64,000 nucleotides of DNA, from assembly GCA_011503125.2 (NCBI GenBank), contig WWBZ02000022.1, positions 4,216,001 through 4,280,000 of the forward strand. The letters are read 5' to 3'. The notes under the pieces are model-generated. The model did not search any database, was not told the DNA's origin, and saw only the letters and a program-made list of their open reading frames with translations. The position numbers and the translations under genes are program-made. Position 1 is the first letter of the stretch. Each line of letters opens with the position of its first letter. Shown in pieces: positions 19,760 to 32,300 of the stretch. Source of the DNA: Botryosphaeria dothidea (Eukaryota > Ascomycota > Dothideomycetes > Botryosphaeriales > Botryosphaeriaceae).

Positions 19760-20320
19760 CCTTCGTAAGATAATGTTACTCTGCTGCTATTCCTCCAACC
19801 ATGATTCTCTCGACTATATAGCTCTTCCATTCTCAAGAACCTGAGCTCGACTTCCTGCGGCAATAGACGGACGGCTGGGCATAGGCTAGCCCAGCCACAT
19901 AAAAGTACCCTCTCGGCCTACCCCGCAAGCACTTCCCCAGATTCCCCGCATTTCCAAGCTCCGGGGAAACAGGGAACAGTTTCTAAGGTAAGAAAAGATG
20001 GGACTGATACGTATGTTCTTTTCTTGCAGGCTCTGTTTTTCCACGAATGGCGTTCGTAACTGTCCGAAGTGACGGAGCGGCTGTAGTTCTTTGGCAAGCC
20101 GCAGCAGTGACAGCTCTACAATAATATGTGCTGTGTGACACGACTGGTGGCGAAAATTCCAGGTAGAATCCATTGAGCTCCCCGATGTTTCCTTGTTGAA
20201 ATTGTTGAGAGAGCCGTATACGATAGCCTTGACCAGGAATTCCCAAAGTGCAGTTTCATGTAATGATCGACATGTGGACAAAAATATCATTCATTTGCTC
20301 ATCCACAGTCTGACTTGATA
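19760..20320. other. Intergenic region between transporter and Zn2Cys6 gene
   Basis: About 560 bases. The half next to the transporter carries the CreA-type cluster described separately. The other half is 3' flank of the regulator. No gene is supported. Confidence 0.45.
19921..19966. promoter_or_regulatory. Cluster of four CreA-type sites upstream of the MFS transporter
   Basis: Four hexamers fitting SYGGRG lie in 46 bases: GCGGGG (minus, 19921-19926), CTGGGG (minus, 19935-19940), GCGGGG (minus, 19944-19949) and CCGGGG (plus, 19961-19966). They are 160-205 bases upstream of the transporter ATG. CreA represses carbon-source transporters in the presence of glucose (established in Aspergillus). 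The sites are seen; their use here is inferred. Confidence 0.5.
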
Positions 20321-22480
20321 CTACAAAAATGAGTGATCCCATGGAAAAGCCGTCGGAATTGAGAACAGTCCATCCGCCGGGTCCGTGCAATCAAATGGCT
20401 GCAGCCCCGTGCCATCAAAGAAAGACATCTGATTCATGCCCGCCTCAGATGCTAGTGTTGCAAGTGGGTCCGCAACTTCATTGTCATGAAATGATGCTTC
20501 CACGTCGGAAATTCCATTGGGTCTTCCGCTCGCCCTTGTGGTCGTGCGTGAAAAGTAAAGACCGTTCAGAAGCTTGGCGTAATTGCATGCGATATGGCTT
20601 TTGTCGGTTGCCGCAGCTTCCAGTAGGGCTATGAATCGGCGCACCAGAGAGGAGGTCTGAGCGTACTTCCCGGAAGACATGGCGCCCGATACGTGTGCTT
20701 TGTAGAGAAAAACGGCGGAGTGGATCTCATATCTGGGTATTTCAGCAACTCAATGCAGCCACGGGCTCTATTGAGGTGTACTTACAGGTAGAAACGTGCG
20801 GGCATATACCTGAGATGTCTCTCGGGGTCAATGTCCTCGACAGCAATCTTAAGCAAGGCTTCTGCTGCATCAACTGCTTCGTAGATATCTCGAGCGTCTG
20901 GACTCGCCATGGTGGAGTCGGGGAAGCAAAACGTGGTCCTTGAAGCGTCGTCTTTCTCTCCGAACTTACCCAGCGATTCTCGGTAGAGGACGGCCTGAAA
21001 CGCAAATGCATGGACGTAAAGCCGGAGATACTGCTGCATCAATCTCAAGCAACACCTCAAGTGCTGGGATACTGATAAGCTTTCCCATGTGCTCTCCCAA
21101 GCCGTCAGAGCCCTGGCAGCGTCATCAATGTATTTCTTGTAATCACCTCGGACCATGAGTTCAGTAGTCCGCCTCTTTGACGCAAAGAGAATGTCGTGGG
21201 CGTTCCCAAACAAGGTAGTCAGCTCAACTTGAGCTTGAAGCAGAGACGCAAAATCCTCATCGTAGGAGTGCTTGGGTTGCAGCGATGGAAAGTCGGCTGC
21301 TGTGAATCTTGTGGATAAACTTGGCCCTCTACACCAGAAGCCTTGCCCCATGCGAATGGATATCTGTCGGTCGCAGATGTATGTGACTTGTTCAATCAGC
21401 ATGGGCAAATACAGTAGAACAATTACACAGTGCAACTTACACGTCCAGGCAAGCCTCCTCCTATGCAGCGCATCATCGGCTTCCTTGTCGCCTTTGAACG
21501 AAGACTCATCCAACCGGAGCAGATATGCTAATCGAACGGCCAAGCCAATGATAGACCAAGCTGACCCTTCTCCGCCGTCATCAGTATCGCATTCCTTCAG
21601 CGGAGTCCATTCGCCAAGGAGGAGCAGTCCTTCTACGCATCCCACATTTCTGATATTGGACATTCCGAGAACAACATCGAGGATGAGATGGCGCATGTGC
21701 TTCCAAACACTTTTGTGGACATTGACGAGGTCAGGACGATCCCTAGTGGCAACGACGAGAATCGCTGTCAAAAGAAAGCTCTCGGTCCTCACAGTTTCTG
21801 AAAGCTGTCTGGAGGATAAGACGCTGGCTGGGACTATGGGAAAGAATGGATGGTAATGGTCCAGGTAGCTACAGCCGTGAGCGAATCGTCACATCAACCG
21901 CGCACGGGCACGTACTGTCTTAGTAAATGTTCCAGTAATCTTGGACTCAAGGTTCCATCCTTCACTGGTGAATAGTCACTCGCGCTGGATGGATGCCCAC
22001 CAGAGACACTGTGCACCATGGGCTGCCGTGCGCGAGAAGCCCGCATCTCCTGGCTTGATTCAGGATGGTTCGCACGATCGGAGTTGGTGTCTTCAGCAGC
22101 GTGTGCAAGTATCAATAAGGCGTCGGATGGATTTTGGAGGTTCCCATCAACCGTCTGATTGCGGGATTCTTGGGGCGTGAACTCAGGCACAATGCTTCCT
22201 TGGGCGTCTTCCGTCTCTTGCCGCTTTCTCTTACTTCCGTCTCCTCGTAAATGCGCAAAGTTACCGCCGCGTTTCGAGCCCGCAAGGATGCATTCGGCGC
22301 CCTCGCGCGCACACTTCGCACACGGAGGCTTCCCGAGCTCGCCAATGCTCTGTCTGCAGGCTCGTCAGTAGTTTCACCAAGGAGCATGGCTGTTCAGGAG
22401 ACAGACAGGTCACAGCGCGTCTTCCTTCCCCGACACCTGATGCATGCTCTGTATTGCCGTCTGCCGGTTCCTTGCGTCAT
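20321..22480 (-). CDS. Zn(II)2Cys6 fungal transcription factor
   Basis: Exons 22480-22407, 22353-21916, 21868-21441, 21386-20786 and 20732-20321 give 650 residues and sum to a multiple of three. The zinc cluster is split by the first intron: ACIRCRGRKTRCDL joins QSIGELGKPPCAKCAREGAEC. All six cysteines are present, with a long loop between the third and fourth, a spacing seen in a subset of the family. The middle region carries HYHPFFPIVP, FLLTAILVVATRD, LLLLGEW, RLAYLLRLD and TYICDRQISIRMG, typical of fungal_trans (PF04082). Introns are 47-54 nt; the GTCTGT donor of intron 1 is unusual. It is divergent from the dioxygenase gene at 22964 with 483 bases between starts, which suggests local control of that gene. 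Confidence 0.9.
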
Positions 22481-22963
22481 TGTCAGGTTGCCGGGTGTTT
22501 GAGGTGGGAGTCTGGCGCCGGAGGAAGACGTGCAGGATGTGGGGTCCTCCACCTTCGGGCTAATACCTGAGTTGTGATTGGGCTGTCTTTCCCGCGGCTG
22601 GGGATGGCAGTGGATGGCTGCAGATGGCTATAGACGGCCCCGCATCCACAGTCTACGCCATTCCTGCGTGGCGCCCGCTTGAAGACTGCGCAACACTGCG
22701 CGAATGCGGCCCTTTGCCATTCAACTTCTATGTTTTCGGCTGCAACCTGGCACATATCCGACCTGAGCTTGCTGTACGCGCCGTGACCCGATCTTACACC
22801 CGAAAATGATACGTCAATGGAGGGAAACGAAGGTGGTTTGCCGACGCCGCCAGCTGATCTCTTTGCGGAGGCTGCATATAAATGCACAGCCTCACGCTCT
22901 TGAGTGTTGCAATCCATACTAGTTATTCTCACAGACGTATCCTTCTTGATTCGTCTTTGCACA
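22481..22963. promoter_or_regulatory. Shared promoter of Zn2Cys6 regulator and dioxygenase
   Basis: The 483 bases between the divergent ATGs contain no gene. A TATA element (ATATAAAT at 22876-22883, plus strand) lies 80-88 bases upstream of the dioxygenase ATG, inside the imperfect palindrome TGCATATAAATGCA, and is followed by a pyrimidine-rich leader. No obvious repeated CGG pair was found. Confidence 0.5.
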
Positions 22964-24134
22964 ATGGCGCCTGGCATTCAATCTGTTTCAGCTCCCGACT
23001 CGACACCTCTGCCTCAGAAGAAAGCCGCCGCTCAATATGATGCCTCAAACGACCAATACGGCCGCTACTACCCAGCCGACCCAGCAACGCTGAACCTCGA
23101 ATCGAACTTCGGCCCCATGGACCCAGCATCAATCGGCTACCTTCAACCCACCTCCGCCGACACCCCCCTCGAAATCATGCGCGAGCGCTTCGAGCGCGAC
23201 GGCTACCTCCACGTACTCCCCTCCCTCCTCCTCCACCACCCACAACCCCCGCTAACCCGCCCCTCAGGTCAAACGCCTCCTCCCCACCGCCCCCGTCCTC
23301 GCCTGCCGCGCCGCCTACTTCACGCACATGTCGCCCTCCGGCCTGCTCCGCCCGGACACCGCCCCCGCGGCCGGCACCTACTCGGGCGCCGACCCGCGCA
23401 AGTACCTGCCGCCGGGCAACCTGCGCCGGCTCTTCGGCCTCGCGGGCGACGCCCAGAGCGACGCCTACGCCGCGCTGATGGTCTCGGCGCACGAGGCCCC
23501 CTTCTACGCCGACTTCTGCCAGACGCGCGAGCTGCGCGCCTTCGTCTCGCGCTTCACCGGCTGGGCGGCCCCGCACATGCTGCGGCGCACCATGCTGCGC
23601 GCCTTCGTCCCCGACAGCGAGCTCACGCCCGTGCACCTCGACCAGATGTACCTGCGCGCGGGCCCGCCGACGAGCCTGACGGCGTGGGTGCCGATCGGGC
23701 CGGTCTCGCTCGAGGGCGGCGGCCTGATGTACCTGGAGGCGTCGACGGACATTGGAAAGAGGACGGAGGCGGCGTTCGCGGCTGCGGCGGGGAATCTGAC
23801 GGACGAGGAGCGGGTGAGCGCGTTCAATCGGAATATGAACGATGGCGGGTTCTTGAGCAGGGATACGGTGGAGTATGGGCGGAAGGAGCGGCGGAAGTGG
23901 TTGGTTGCCGAGTATGAGACGGGGGATGTCATTTTTCACAATCCGTGGATGGTGCACGCGAGTTGTAAGAATAAGGACCCGGAGGGGCGGATTCGATTGG
24001 CGACGGATCTGCGGTTTGTGGACCCGGAGAAGCCGTATGACAAGGTAAGCGTCGCAGTACCTGAATTATTGGGTATTATGTCTAACCTTTTGCAGCGTTG
24101 GATGAAAGTATACAGGCCTTTGGACGGTCTTTGA
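22964..24134 (+). CDS. Phytanoyl-CoA dioxygenase-like Fe(II)/2-oxoglutarate oxygenase
   Basis: Exons 22964-23212, 23268-24044 and 24096-24134 give 354 residues and sum to a multiple of three; introns are 55 and 51 nt. The iron-binding facial triad is visible: VHLDQ (His about 205, Asp about 207) and MVHAS (His about 310), followed by GRIRLATDLRF, whose Arg would hold 2-oxoglutarate. The N-terminal RFERDGYLH then VKRLLP is the typical family entry (DGYL-V). The PhyH family hydroxylates CoA esters, alkaloid or meroterpenoid intermediates and other small molecules in fungi, so the substrate is open. Exon 2 is very GC-rich. The final exon is only 13 codons including the stop. It is paired divergently with a Zn2Cys6 regulator. 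Confidence 0.88.
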
Positions 24135-24610
24135 ACACGGTCTACAGTTTCTGGCCCAGATACACTATATCCCGAGGTCCTCATCTCGAAATTGTTTGAA
24201 TTGGTGTAAGAGATCCAAAGTCACGCTCTTGGCGGCTGGATCCCCTTGTCTTTCTTGATTGTTTGTTGTAGTGGAGCTCAAGTACGCCATCTCCAGCGCT
24301 ACTTGAGCTGCCTCATCCTCGCGAGATGATTGCACCAGCACAGTTCCACTAGGGAATTTTAATGTATTCGTGGATTTCACGGTCAGATAAATGTTCGAAC
24401 AGACAGAAAACCGAAATTGTTATTGAACTTTCGCAAAGTCGTAAATATCATCAATGAGCAGCACGACGAAACCCGTCCTTATACTCATAAACCCAATATC
24501 GCCAATCGACACCCCCTCCCTTTCATAGAAGCATCATCTGATACTTGAGTGAGATCCATGACCAAATTTGTGACGATTAGTATATGGAGACCAGCATGCT
24601 CCTCCCGGAT
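24135..24610. other. Intergenic region between convergent genes
   Basis: About 475 bases between two convergent stops. An open minus-strand stretch at 24165-24380 reads 71 codons of plausible composition but has no ATG start, so no gene is called. Confidence 0.4.
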
Positions 24611-25686
24611 TCAGTAAGCCGAGCTTGACTGGTTAGAGGCGCGTACAATCCCATGAACCCTGCGCTCATGCTCGTTGCGCTTGTCCTTGCGCGGGAAGGG
24701 CCTGCCGCGGTCACAATCGTCTGAACGGCACCAGAAGAATTTGGTCTGCAAGTGGATGTTGTTCTGGTGACGCTCGAGATCTCCGAGCCTCTTGAAGGAA
24801 GGGTTGCGGCAGCCGTTTTGGAGGCAGAAGTACTTGTTGTTGCGCATCTCCCATGTCGATGTGGAGAGCGTAGCATTGGATCTGGAATCCGAAACATCTC
24901 GTATGGTTTGTGTGGGCCTGACTCAGCGCGGTTGACGCCCGAATTTTAAGCATTGAACAAAAAAAAAAAAACTCACCCGGCATGAGCCAGGGTGTTCTGA
25001 TCTCCGGTTGGCTGGAATGCTGCAGGTGGCTGCGGTCCTGCATTAGCGGAGGGCGCAACCCATGTCTGCTCCGTCAGGTCCATGAGCCTGGGAGAAGCGC
25101 CCAGACCATAATCTGGTTGCCCCGTTTGGACGTGAGCAGTTTGGCCTGGCAGAGGGAAGAGCAGGTCGTCCATCGCCCAGTCAGGACGAAAGCCGTTGCC
25201 CACGCTCACTCCTTCGGACTGCGAACTAGGTTTGCCGACATATCCGTGAGTAAAGGCGTTGTAGCCGTGTTGCTGTCCCGCCGAGAGGTTAAATTGCGGA
25301 GGATATGACTGCTCGAGCATAGCCATGTTGCAAGTGGCCTCTGGGAACGGAGCAGGGAAGTCCATTTCCTGAGAAGGACCAACTCCGAAGTTCAGAGATT
25401 CTGGCATCTCGAATCCGGTGATGGTGTTTGCCGACATGCCATTGAATCCAAGACTCTGGTCAAATGACTGAGGAACACCGAAGACCTGAGGCTGAGGATG
25501 GGGCTGAGGCTGAATTCCGTAGTCGCCAGTCTGAAGGTCATCGAGTGGGAAGGCGCCATCATGGAATTGGCCCAAAGCCCCGTTAGACTGGCTCAGGCTC
25601 GTGCTGCTGCCTGGGAAAGCACCGCTGAGGTGCTGATTGCCGTAAGGGCGCTGACCGGTGAAGGGCTTGGTGTTTCCGGACTGCAT
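24611..25686 (-). CDS. C2H2 zinc-finger protein with Gln/Pro-rich N-terminus
   Basis: Exons 25686-24977 and 24881-24611 give 326 residues and sum to a multiple of three; the 95-nt intron contains a run of T right after its GTGAG donor. The first 235 residues are low-complexity, rich in Q, P, G, F and M, consistent with an activation region. The C-terminus holds two C2H2-type units: FCLQNGC...RLGDLERHQNNIH (C-X4-C-X12-H-X4-H) and FWCRSDDC...RKDKRNEHERRVH, a pattern found in many fungal C2H2 regulators. The ATG at 25686 is preferred over an open upstream extension whose composition resembles a leader. Targets are unknown. Confidence 0.8.
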
Positions 25687-26376
25687 GGTGGGTGCTGTTG
25701 TGTAACGTTGAAAGGGCGACGAATGAGGGCTGTGCTGTGACGTGTACGGGCGAAACTGACGATAATTGGACGGTGCAGGAAGCTGAGGAGACGAGAAGGC
25801 GAGAGCAAGAAGGGACAATCTGAGCAAAACGAGGCTTGGGGTGCCGCTGTTGTTATGCTCGTCGTCGGCGCCGAGGAGGCGCTTGACAAATGGCAGGGGT
25901 GCCGCCCTTTGAGGCTGAAGGGGATACCCAATCAATCGTTGCCAGCGAAGGGAACGCACAACACAATTTCACAGAGCCTCGTTGCCTGTGCAATTCCGGA
26001 ACGGCCTTCAATCCGCCAACTTTTTATTTTTTGAAGACGTATTCATGGACAAACAAAATTCGCAACGCTACCATCCACAAGACTAAGTAAAGAAAATCGT
26101 ACATGTAGAATCATTAAGGCAGCCGCCCAATAAAGCGCTTCGGATGAAAGTGTAGAGAAATAGATAGAAATAAAAGAAGCACGATACGCCAAACGCTATG
26201 CTGCATAACAGTCGTGACCGCCGTGTGACATGAAAGAGCGAGAAGAAATGTAAGAAAAAAAAATCATCTGTTCAGAACAATGAAGAAAGAAAAAAGCTCC
26301 CCCGCAACTTCAAGCTCATAGCGAGACTGAAGAAACCATCCCCACGATCTCACTACTTCAACTTTCTATCATCCCC
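25687..26376. other. Promoter of C2H2 gene and 3' flank of FAB1
   Basis: About 690 bases. The portion near 25687-25960 is the CT-rich leader of the C2H2 gene. The portion 26000-26376 is A-rich (several A6-A9 runs) and probably contains the FAB1 3' untranslated region. No gene is seen. Confidence 0.45.
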
Positions 26377-29300
26377 TCAGCCTCCCCTCGCACCCTCCGC
26401 CATCATACCCCCCAACCCCATCTCCACCTCCGCCTCCAATGGCACTTCCGGCAATCTCCTATCCACATCACCCATCAGCGCCCCATCCTGCCCCTGCAAC
26501 ATCTCGCCACCCACATCACCGTTCGCCGGCGACGCCTCAATCTGCTGCTGCTGTTGGTGCTGGTGGAACGTCGGAGCCGCGCCACCGCTGGGCACGGCGG
26601 TGTTGAACGCGTGCCAGAAGTCTGGCGCCTGGAGGATGTACGAGGACATGGCAACGCGGAAGCGCTGGCGGTAGTCCTTGGGCGAGGTGACGGTGGGCTT
26701 GTTCTTGCCGCGGTCCTTGATCCACGTCTCGAGCTTCTTGTCCCAGGTGTACGTGCGGATGCAGTCTGGAGGTCTTGTGTTGGTAACTTGGTGAAAGGGC
26801 GAGGTTTAGGGGACTTACCGATGATGCCGACGACGATCTCACGGTTCGAGTCGTTGAAGCCGGCCATGAGCGAGTAGTCCATGACGTTCTGCTTGCTGAG
26901 GAAGAGCGTGTCGTTGTACACGCTGAGAGTGAGCGTCTTCTTCGTGTGCTCGCGGACGAAGATGGGCTTCTCGAAGATGATGTCGACCAGGTTCTCGTCG
27001 AGCAAGACTTCATCCTGCTCGCCGGTGCTCTGGATCTTCCGGTTACGCATCGAGCCTTTGAGATCAAAACGGCGCAGGTCATTGCCACGGTCGTAAAACA
27101 GGTTCTCCATGACGAGCATGAAGCAGTCGAAGTCACGACCGCTAGCTGGGTTCTTGATTGTCACTTGGAAGAGACCGAACATCTTGGCGATGACAGATGG
27201 CAGGTTGTTAAAGAGGTTCTGATGGATGAAAGAGAAGTAATCCGGCGCAAATTTGAGGAATGCGTTGACCTCAACTTGAGAGAGGGACTTGAGGACGAAG
27301 CGATCATCCAAGGTCTTGAGGAAGAGAGACTTGGTCTTGCCACCCTTGGAATCCCACTTCAAGCAGCGAGACATGGATTCCTCGAAACGGTCTGCCACGC
27401 CGCACTTCCGACGCATAGCATCGAAAGACTGTGCGAAGAATATCTTGCAAGTGGCTCGCACGCTGCGGTTTTGGAAGACGTACTTGATGTTCGTGTTGGA
27501 CTTGTGCCGCAGATTGTGCTCGATGTTTGCTTCTTCAGAGTTGGCAGTGCTCTCACTTCCAGCATCACCGCCTTCGCCCACTTCGCTTCGGAACTCCTGC
27601 AACTTGCTCTGGTAGTCTGCATTGGATAGAGCCAAAGCAATGATGGAGCTGGGCTCATCCTCACGGACAATGATATCCGAGTCTTCCCAAACATGCTCAA
27701 TTGGAGCGAAGGGGTAGTCCAAAGGCATCCAACCACTAGCTGATCGCTCAGACCAGAAGTTGTTCAGCATTTTCATCATGAAGGACTTCTCGTGTTTAGG
27801 AAGGTCCACGCTCAGGTCCATCGATGAGTCCATCGGAGGCAAGATCTGGGACTCGTCCGAAATGTCCGGGATACCAATGTCCTCAAGGATGTGCTCGACG
27901 TCACTCACTTCGCCTTCCGCATCCGAGTGATGGTGGAGGCTGGCAGTATCAGCGACGCTCTCTCCGCCGTCGATCCTCTTCGAGCTCTCGGCCGGTTCCT
28001 CGTGGTGCCTGTCAACAGGTGACTGGGATTCTATCGTTGGGGTAGTCGTTGCCGTATAGTTACTGTCGTTCAGCGTGCTCGTATCCGCGCTTAAACGAGG
28101 CGGCGGCGTCGAACCAATGACATCCTCATCCGATTCCTTCTCCTGAACCGCGTCGGCCGCATCACGATAGATCTCGACGATAGGCTTCGAGGACGCAAGG
28201 GGATAGGCGCGGGCCTGTCTGCTCTTTGCTGCTCGCTGATGTCGCTCACGCAGGCGCTGCCGTTCGAATTCCTTACTCAGCTGCTCGAAATGCTTCGCCA
28301 GCGTCGACACCTTGGGGTTGTTTGGCTTGCTTGGTACCGAACGAGGGATCATGGAGTGACCCGATTTGTTTGCTCTCAAGGAGCCTAAGCCAAGGCGCTT
28401 GGACATACGCTCCTCCAATGCGCGTGCGGACTCGGTGAGACTTGGTTTTGATGACTCGGTCTTTGCAGTGCTTGATGTAGCCACCGTTGCGCTCGATGCA
28501 TTGCTAGGTCCTTGCTGCATGCGGGCAATTCCGGTAGAAGATTGAGCCCTGCTGATCAAAGTTGAGCCCGGCTCCCGTTTTGACATATCAACCAAACGTG
28601 GAATGCGGGATTCTTGAGGGGCCTCAGAAGCATAGTGATCACCGCCGCTGCGCATCTGCTCGACGAGATCAGAAACAGCGCGGGAGAGGGGTGCCGGATG
28701 GGGCACAGTGGAGCCCGTATTTGTGGAAGTCCTCGAAAGATCCATCCCAGGGACCTGAAGTTCTTGGCTTGACTGAGGAGACTGCGCTTTGGGTGACGAG
28801 GGCGAATCGGCAGGCACGGCAAGGTCCAGATGACGGACCTCCTCACGCTCGACCGCGTCTGACTGATCAATTGTTGGCGCAGGCTGCGCTGGCTTTGTGC
28901 CACTCTCCGCGGGCTGTTCTGGTTCTTGAACAGCGTGGGGTGTTTCCTGGCCCTCCTCTGCTTTCTCTGCATCCTTCTCGTTCTGATCTTGCTCCACGAC
29001 TGATGCCAGCATATCACGGGTTTGTTCCGGAGACATACCGGTAGGTGTCGGCGAAGTGATCTTCTCTGCATCCTTTTCGCTGGTTTGACCTCCATCCAAG
29101 ACAGCTGGGGCCTCTTCAATACCCTCCTCAATAGAGTTAACAGATGTTTGAGATTCGTCCCGGTCCAGGAATATTTTCTTGAGCTGCAGCACAGCCAGAC
29201 GCTGGATATCCTTCTCAGAAGGGAAGAAGGCCTTCTCGAATTTTGCAAATGTTTCATCCCAGGCTAAAGCTTTCTCGTGAATGGCTCTGATGGCGCGGTT

Positions 29301-32300
29301 CAGTGGAATGATCTCGTAATACCTCGAGCACATGTATTTAGCCTGGAGCTTCCGGCGCAGAAAGTCTTGTTCTTCGTTGGCACGCTTCATCAGGTTCGCA
29401 ATCTCGGCCTTACAGGCCTCCTGCTTTTCGGGAATAACACTGTCAACCCTGATGCTCTTGATGCGAGCCTTGACAGACGCCATGAACTTGTCGAGGCGAT
29501 CTTCAATCTTCAAGAATTGCTCATTCTTGAGTTTCAGATCACGATCGACCTTCCACGTGATTGTTGGTCGCGGCACAATGACTTCATAGAGTTCGATAGG
29601 ATCAAATTGGATCCGCAAAGCGTAGTTGTTGAATCCGAAGTACCGAACGTGGTTTCTATGAATGTCGTGAGGGCAAACGTCGGCTCGAGGATGCAAATTG
29701 GTGCTCCAGAAGGTCAACTCCAGGTACTTTGCGAAAGAATACTTCCATGTGCTGTCCGACATGGGAATAGTCTGAGTCTCTTGTCCACAGATACGACAGC
29801 TACTCCACATGAGCATTGTGTTGTGGAGACCCCTGATCTTAGAGGGATATCTCTCAACAACCACGCTCATCTGTCCCTCGCCGTGGATATAGTGGCGGTG
29901 GTGTTCGAGCATTTTCTTGCCACAGCCATTCGCGGTGCAGATCTGGCCCGCAGTATAGCATAGATCCTCCACGTATTGACCAAGTGTGCAGTCAGCAGCG
30001 AAACCAGGGTCGAGATCATGCTCCTTGTAAAACTCCAAAGAAATGATCTCAGGGCCGATGCAAGGTGTCGACGTAACCGAATTGACGACGCTGTAGAGAA
30101 CAGCAATCTTCTGATGGGTAAATGGATCAAAGAGATCACTGTTTGCCGAAAGATATGCCTCCCATTGTCTTTTCTGTGTCAAATAGTTGTGCATGGCCTT
30201 GTCATATTCTGCATCGTGCACCGCATGAAGGAAATCGCGGACCTGCCTTGAGGCTCTCTGGACAACGGTGTGCACCATCTCGGGCTGAACGAGCTCGAAG
30301 TTCTCATGCGAATCCTGCTCTTCCTCTTCATCCTGGATTTGGCCGTACTGGTCAAGCAGGCGTCTGAGATAGGCAAGACGTCTCTCTTGTTCTCTCGCCT
30401 GGGTCAAAAGATATGGTTGCATGAACTTAATGAAGGGGGAGGCCGAGAGGATCTTAGTTCTGTGCTTTTCCACCATGTCGCCATAGAATGAAGGCATGGG
30501 TACATCTGCCGGGATAGCTAATTCCTGGCTTCCGGGAGTGTTGAGGGCATTCGCCTGCTCCTGGGTCTGGTCCAAAGGTTGTTCCTGCTGCTGTAGCTGT
30601 TGCTGGACGTCGCTCAGCCGATCGGAAACATCGATAGAGCTTCCGTTGTCCGCCTGGATATGTTCTCCAGACTCGTTCTGGACCTGGATTGTTGGATTCT
30701 GTTCCGCAGTGGACTTGGACTCTGGCAAAGCTGCGGGCTTCACAATCTCACCGCCTTGAGCAGCCAGTTCGTTCGACTGCTTTCCGGGTCTTGGATCGAG
30801 CTCTTCCATGGAAGATGGGATCAGCACGAATTCGTCGCGCATAAGGCAAGTCTCCAGCTTGAGGTTGTAGACGACGTAGCAGAGGAACTCTGTGATCTGC
30901 TTCAATTTCCTCAATGTTGTGGTGTCAGCTCCGCGAAGTACTATGGTGCATCCCAGCTCCTTTTTACAACCAGACAAATAAATGTAGGTCTTTTTGACAC
31001 GCCCGTGCACGTAGGTTTTTACGTCGAAGCTCTGACATTGGCCAAGGGTTGACGGATCGGTGGCAAGTTTGTCAATGGACGAGATCATCCTGATCTGAAG
31101 GCATCTGGACACTGCATTTAAAACCGATGGCTTGACGTTGTGGACAACGGTGATGTTGGCCTCTTCCAAGTATTGCAATGCCAGCCCAGAGACATTTCGC
31201 TGCACAAATAGAACCTGAGGATTCAAGGCAGCGATGCGGCCCACGAGGTTTCGGAGAAATTCTCTTTCCTGGGCAATTACCGGTTCCAAGCTCATAAAGT
31301 GCTGTTGGTGGCGGGCGTATTCGATAGGAAAGGTGACGATGAGGACACGGGGCTGAGGAATGCTGCGCGGCATGCTCTTGAGGGCCACATTCTTCGTGAA
31401 AACGACGCCAGATATGTATGAAGTGTCTCCCGGTCTTCCTCCTGGGATTTTCTTGAGCTTGATGTAGTGTCTGACGTCGATGTCGTCGCTCCGCTGCACG
31501 TCCGGGTTGACATCGTCGGTGCAGCGTAGGAGGATGGGCATCAAAGCCTTCTCCCAGCTCGAGGCAGTTGCGACATTTGCATCTTGCAGCATTTGGCGAA
31601 GCAACTTCCGAACATGCTGTAGACTTGCGCGGTTGAGTTCCACAGCGGGCGCGTGCTCACCGCGCATCGACGCGCTGCGGACCATTTTGGATCCGCCGCC
31701 ACTCACTTGGGCCAGGGTTGACATGGTTCCGGATTGGCCACCGACGATGCTTGCAAGGTTGATACCAAAAGGTTTTAGTAAGCTATTGCTCTTGGTCCGA
31801 CGGGGTGACGGCCTGTGGGTTACGCTGCTGACGCTGAGGTTGCGGCGGCGGTTGTGGCGAGGCATGTGGCGGCTCGAAATACTAGTCGTGTCAAAGTCGC
31901 GCATTGGTGCAGCCAGTTGGGCGGCGATGCTCCTGTCACCCGTGCGCGATTTCCCTTTTTTAATTACCGACAGAAGACCACCGAGGCCATTCCGGTCACC
32001 TTCAGTTGTGTCTTGGCTCTCACTACTGAGCGTAGCGAAAATGCTCGGCTGTTCATCTTCGCTCGAATCCTCATCGGACATGAAGGCAGCGAGATCGGGA
32101 TCAATGATGCTGTCGTTGTGAAAAGCAGGCAGTGAAGATCGCTTGTCAAGCTCTTCTGTCTGATGCCGGTGGAATGGGGCACGATCGTCCTTAAGACTGC
32201 GCATATGCTGATGCCGCGAATGATGCCGCCGGTGGCCAGAAGATGAGAGAGGTCTCATGCTGAGAGAACGAAGAGATCTCGAAGAGCTTGGTCGAGGCAA

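Noticed and set aside
24165..24380. 71-codon minus-strand open stretch between the dioxygenase and C2H2 genes
   Set aside because: Plausible composition but no ATG at its start and no upstream exon found. It sits between two convergent genes, probably in 3' untranslated sequence.
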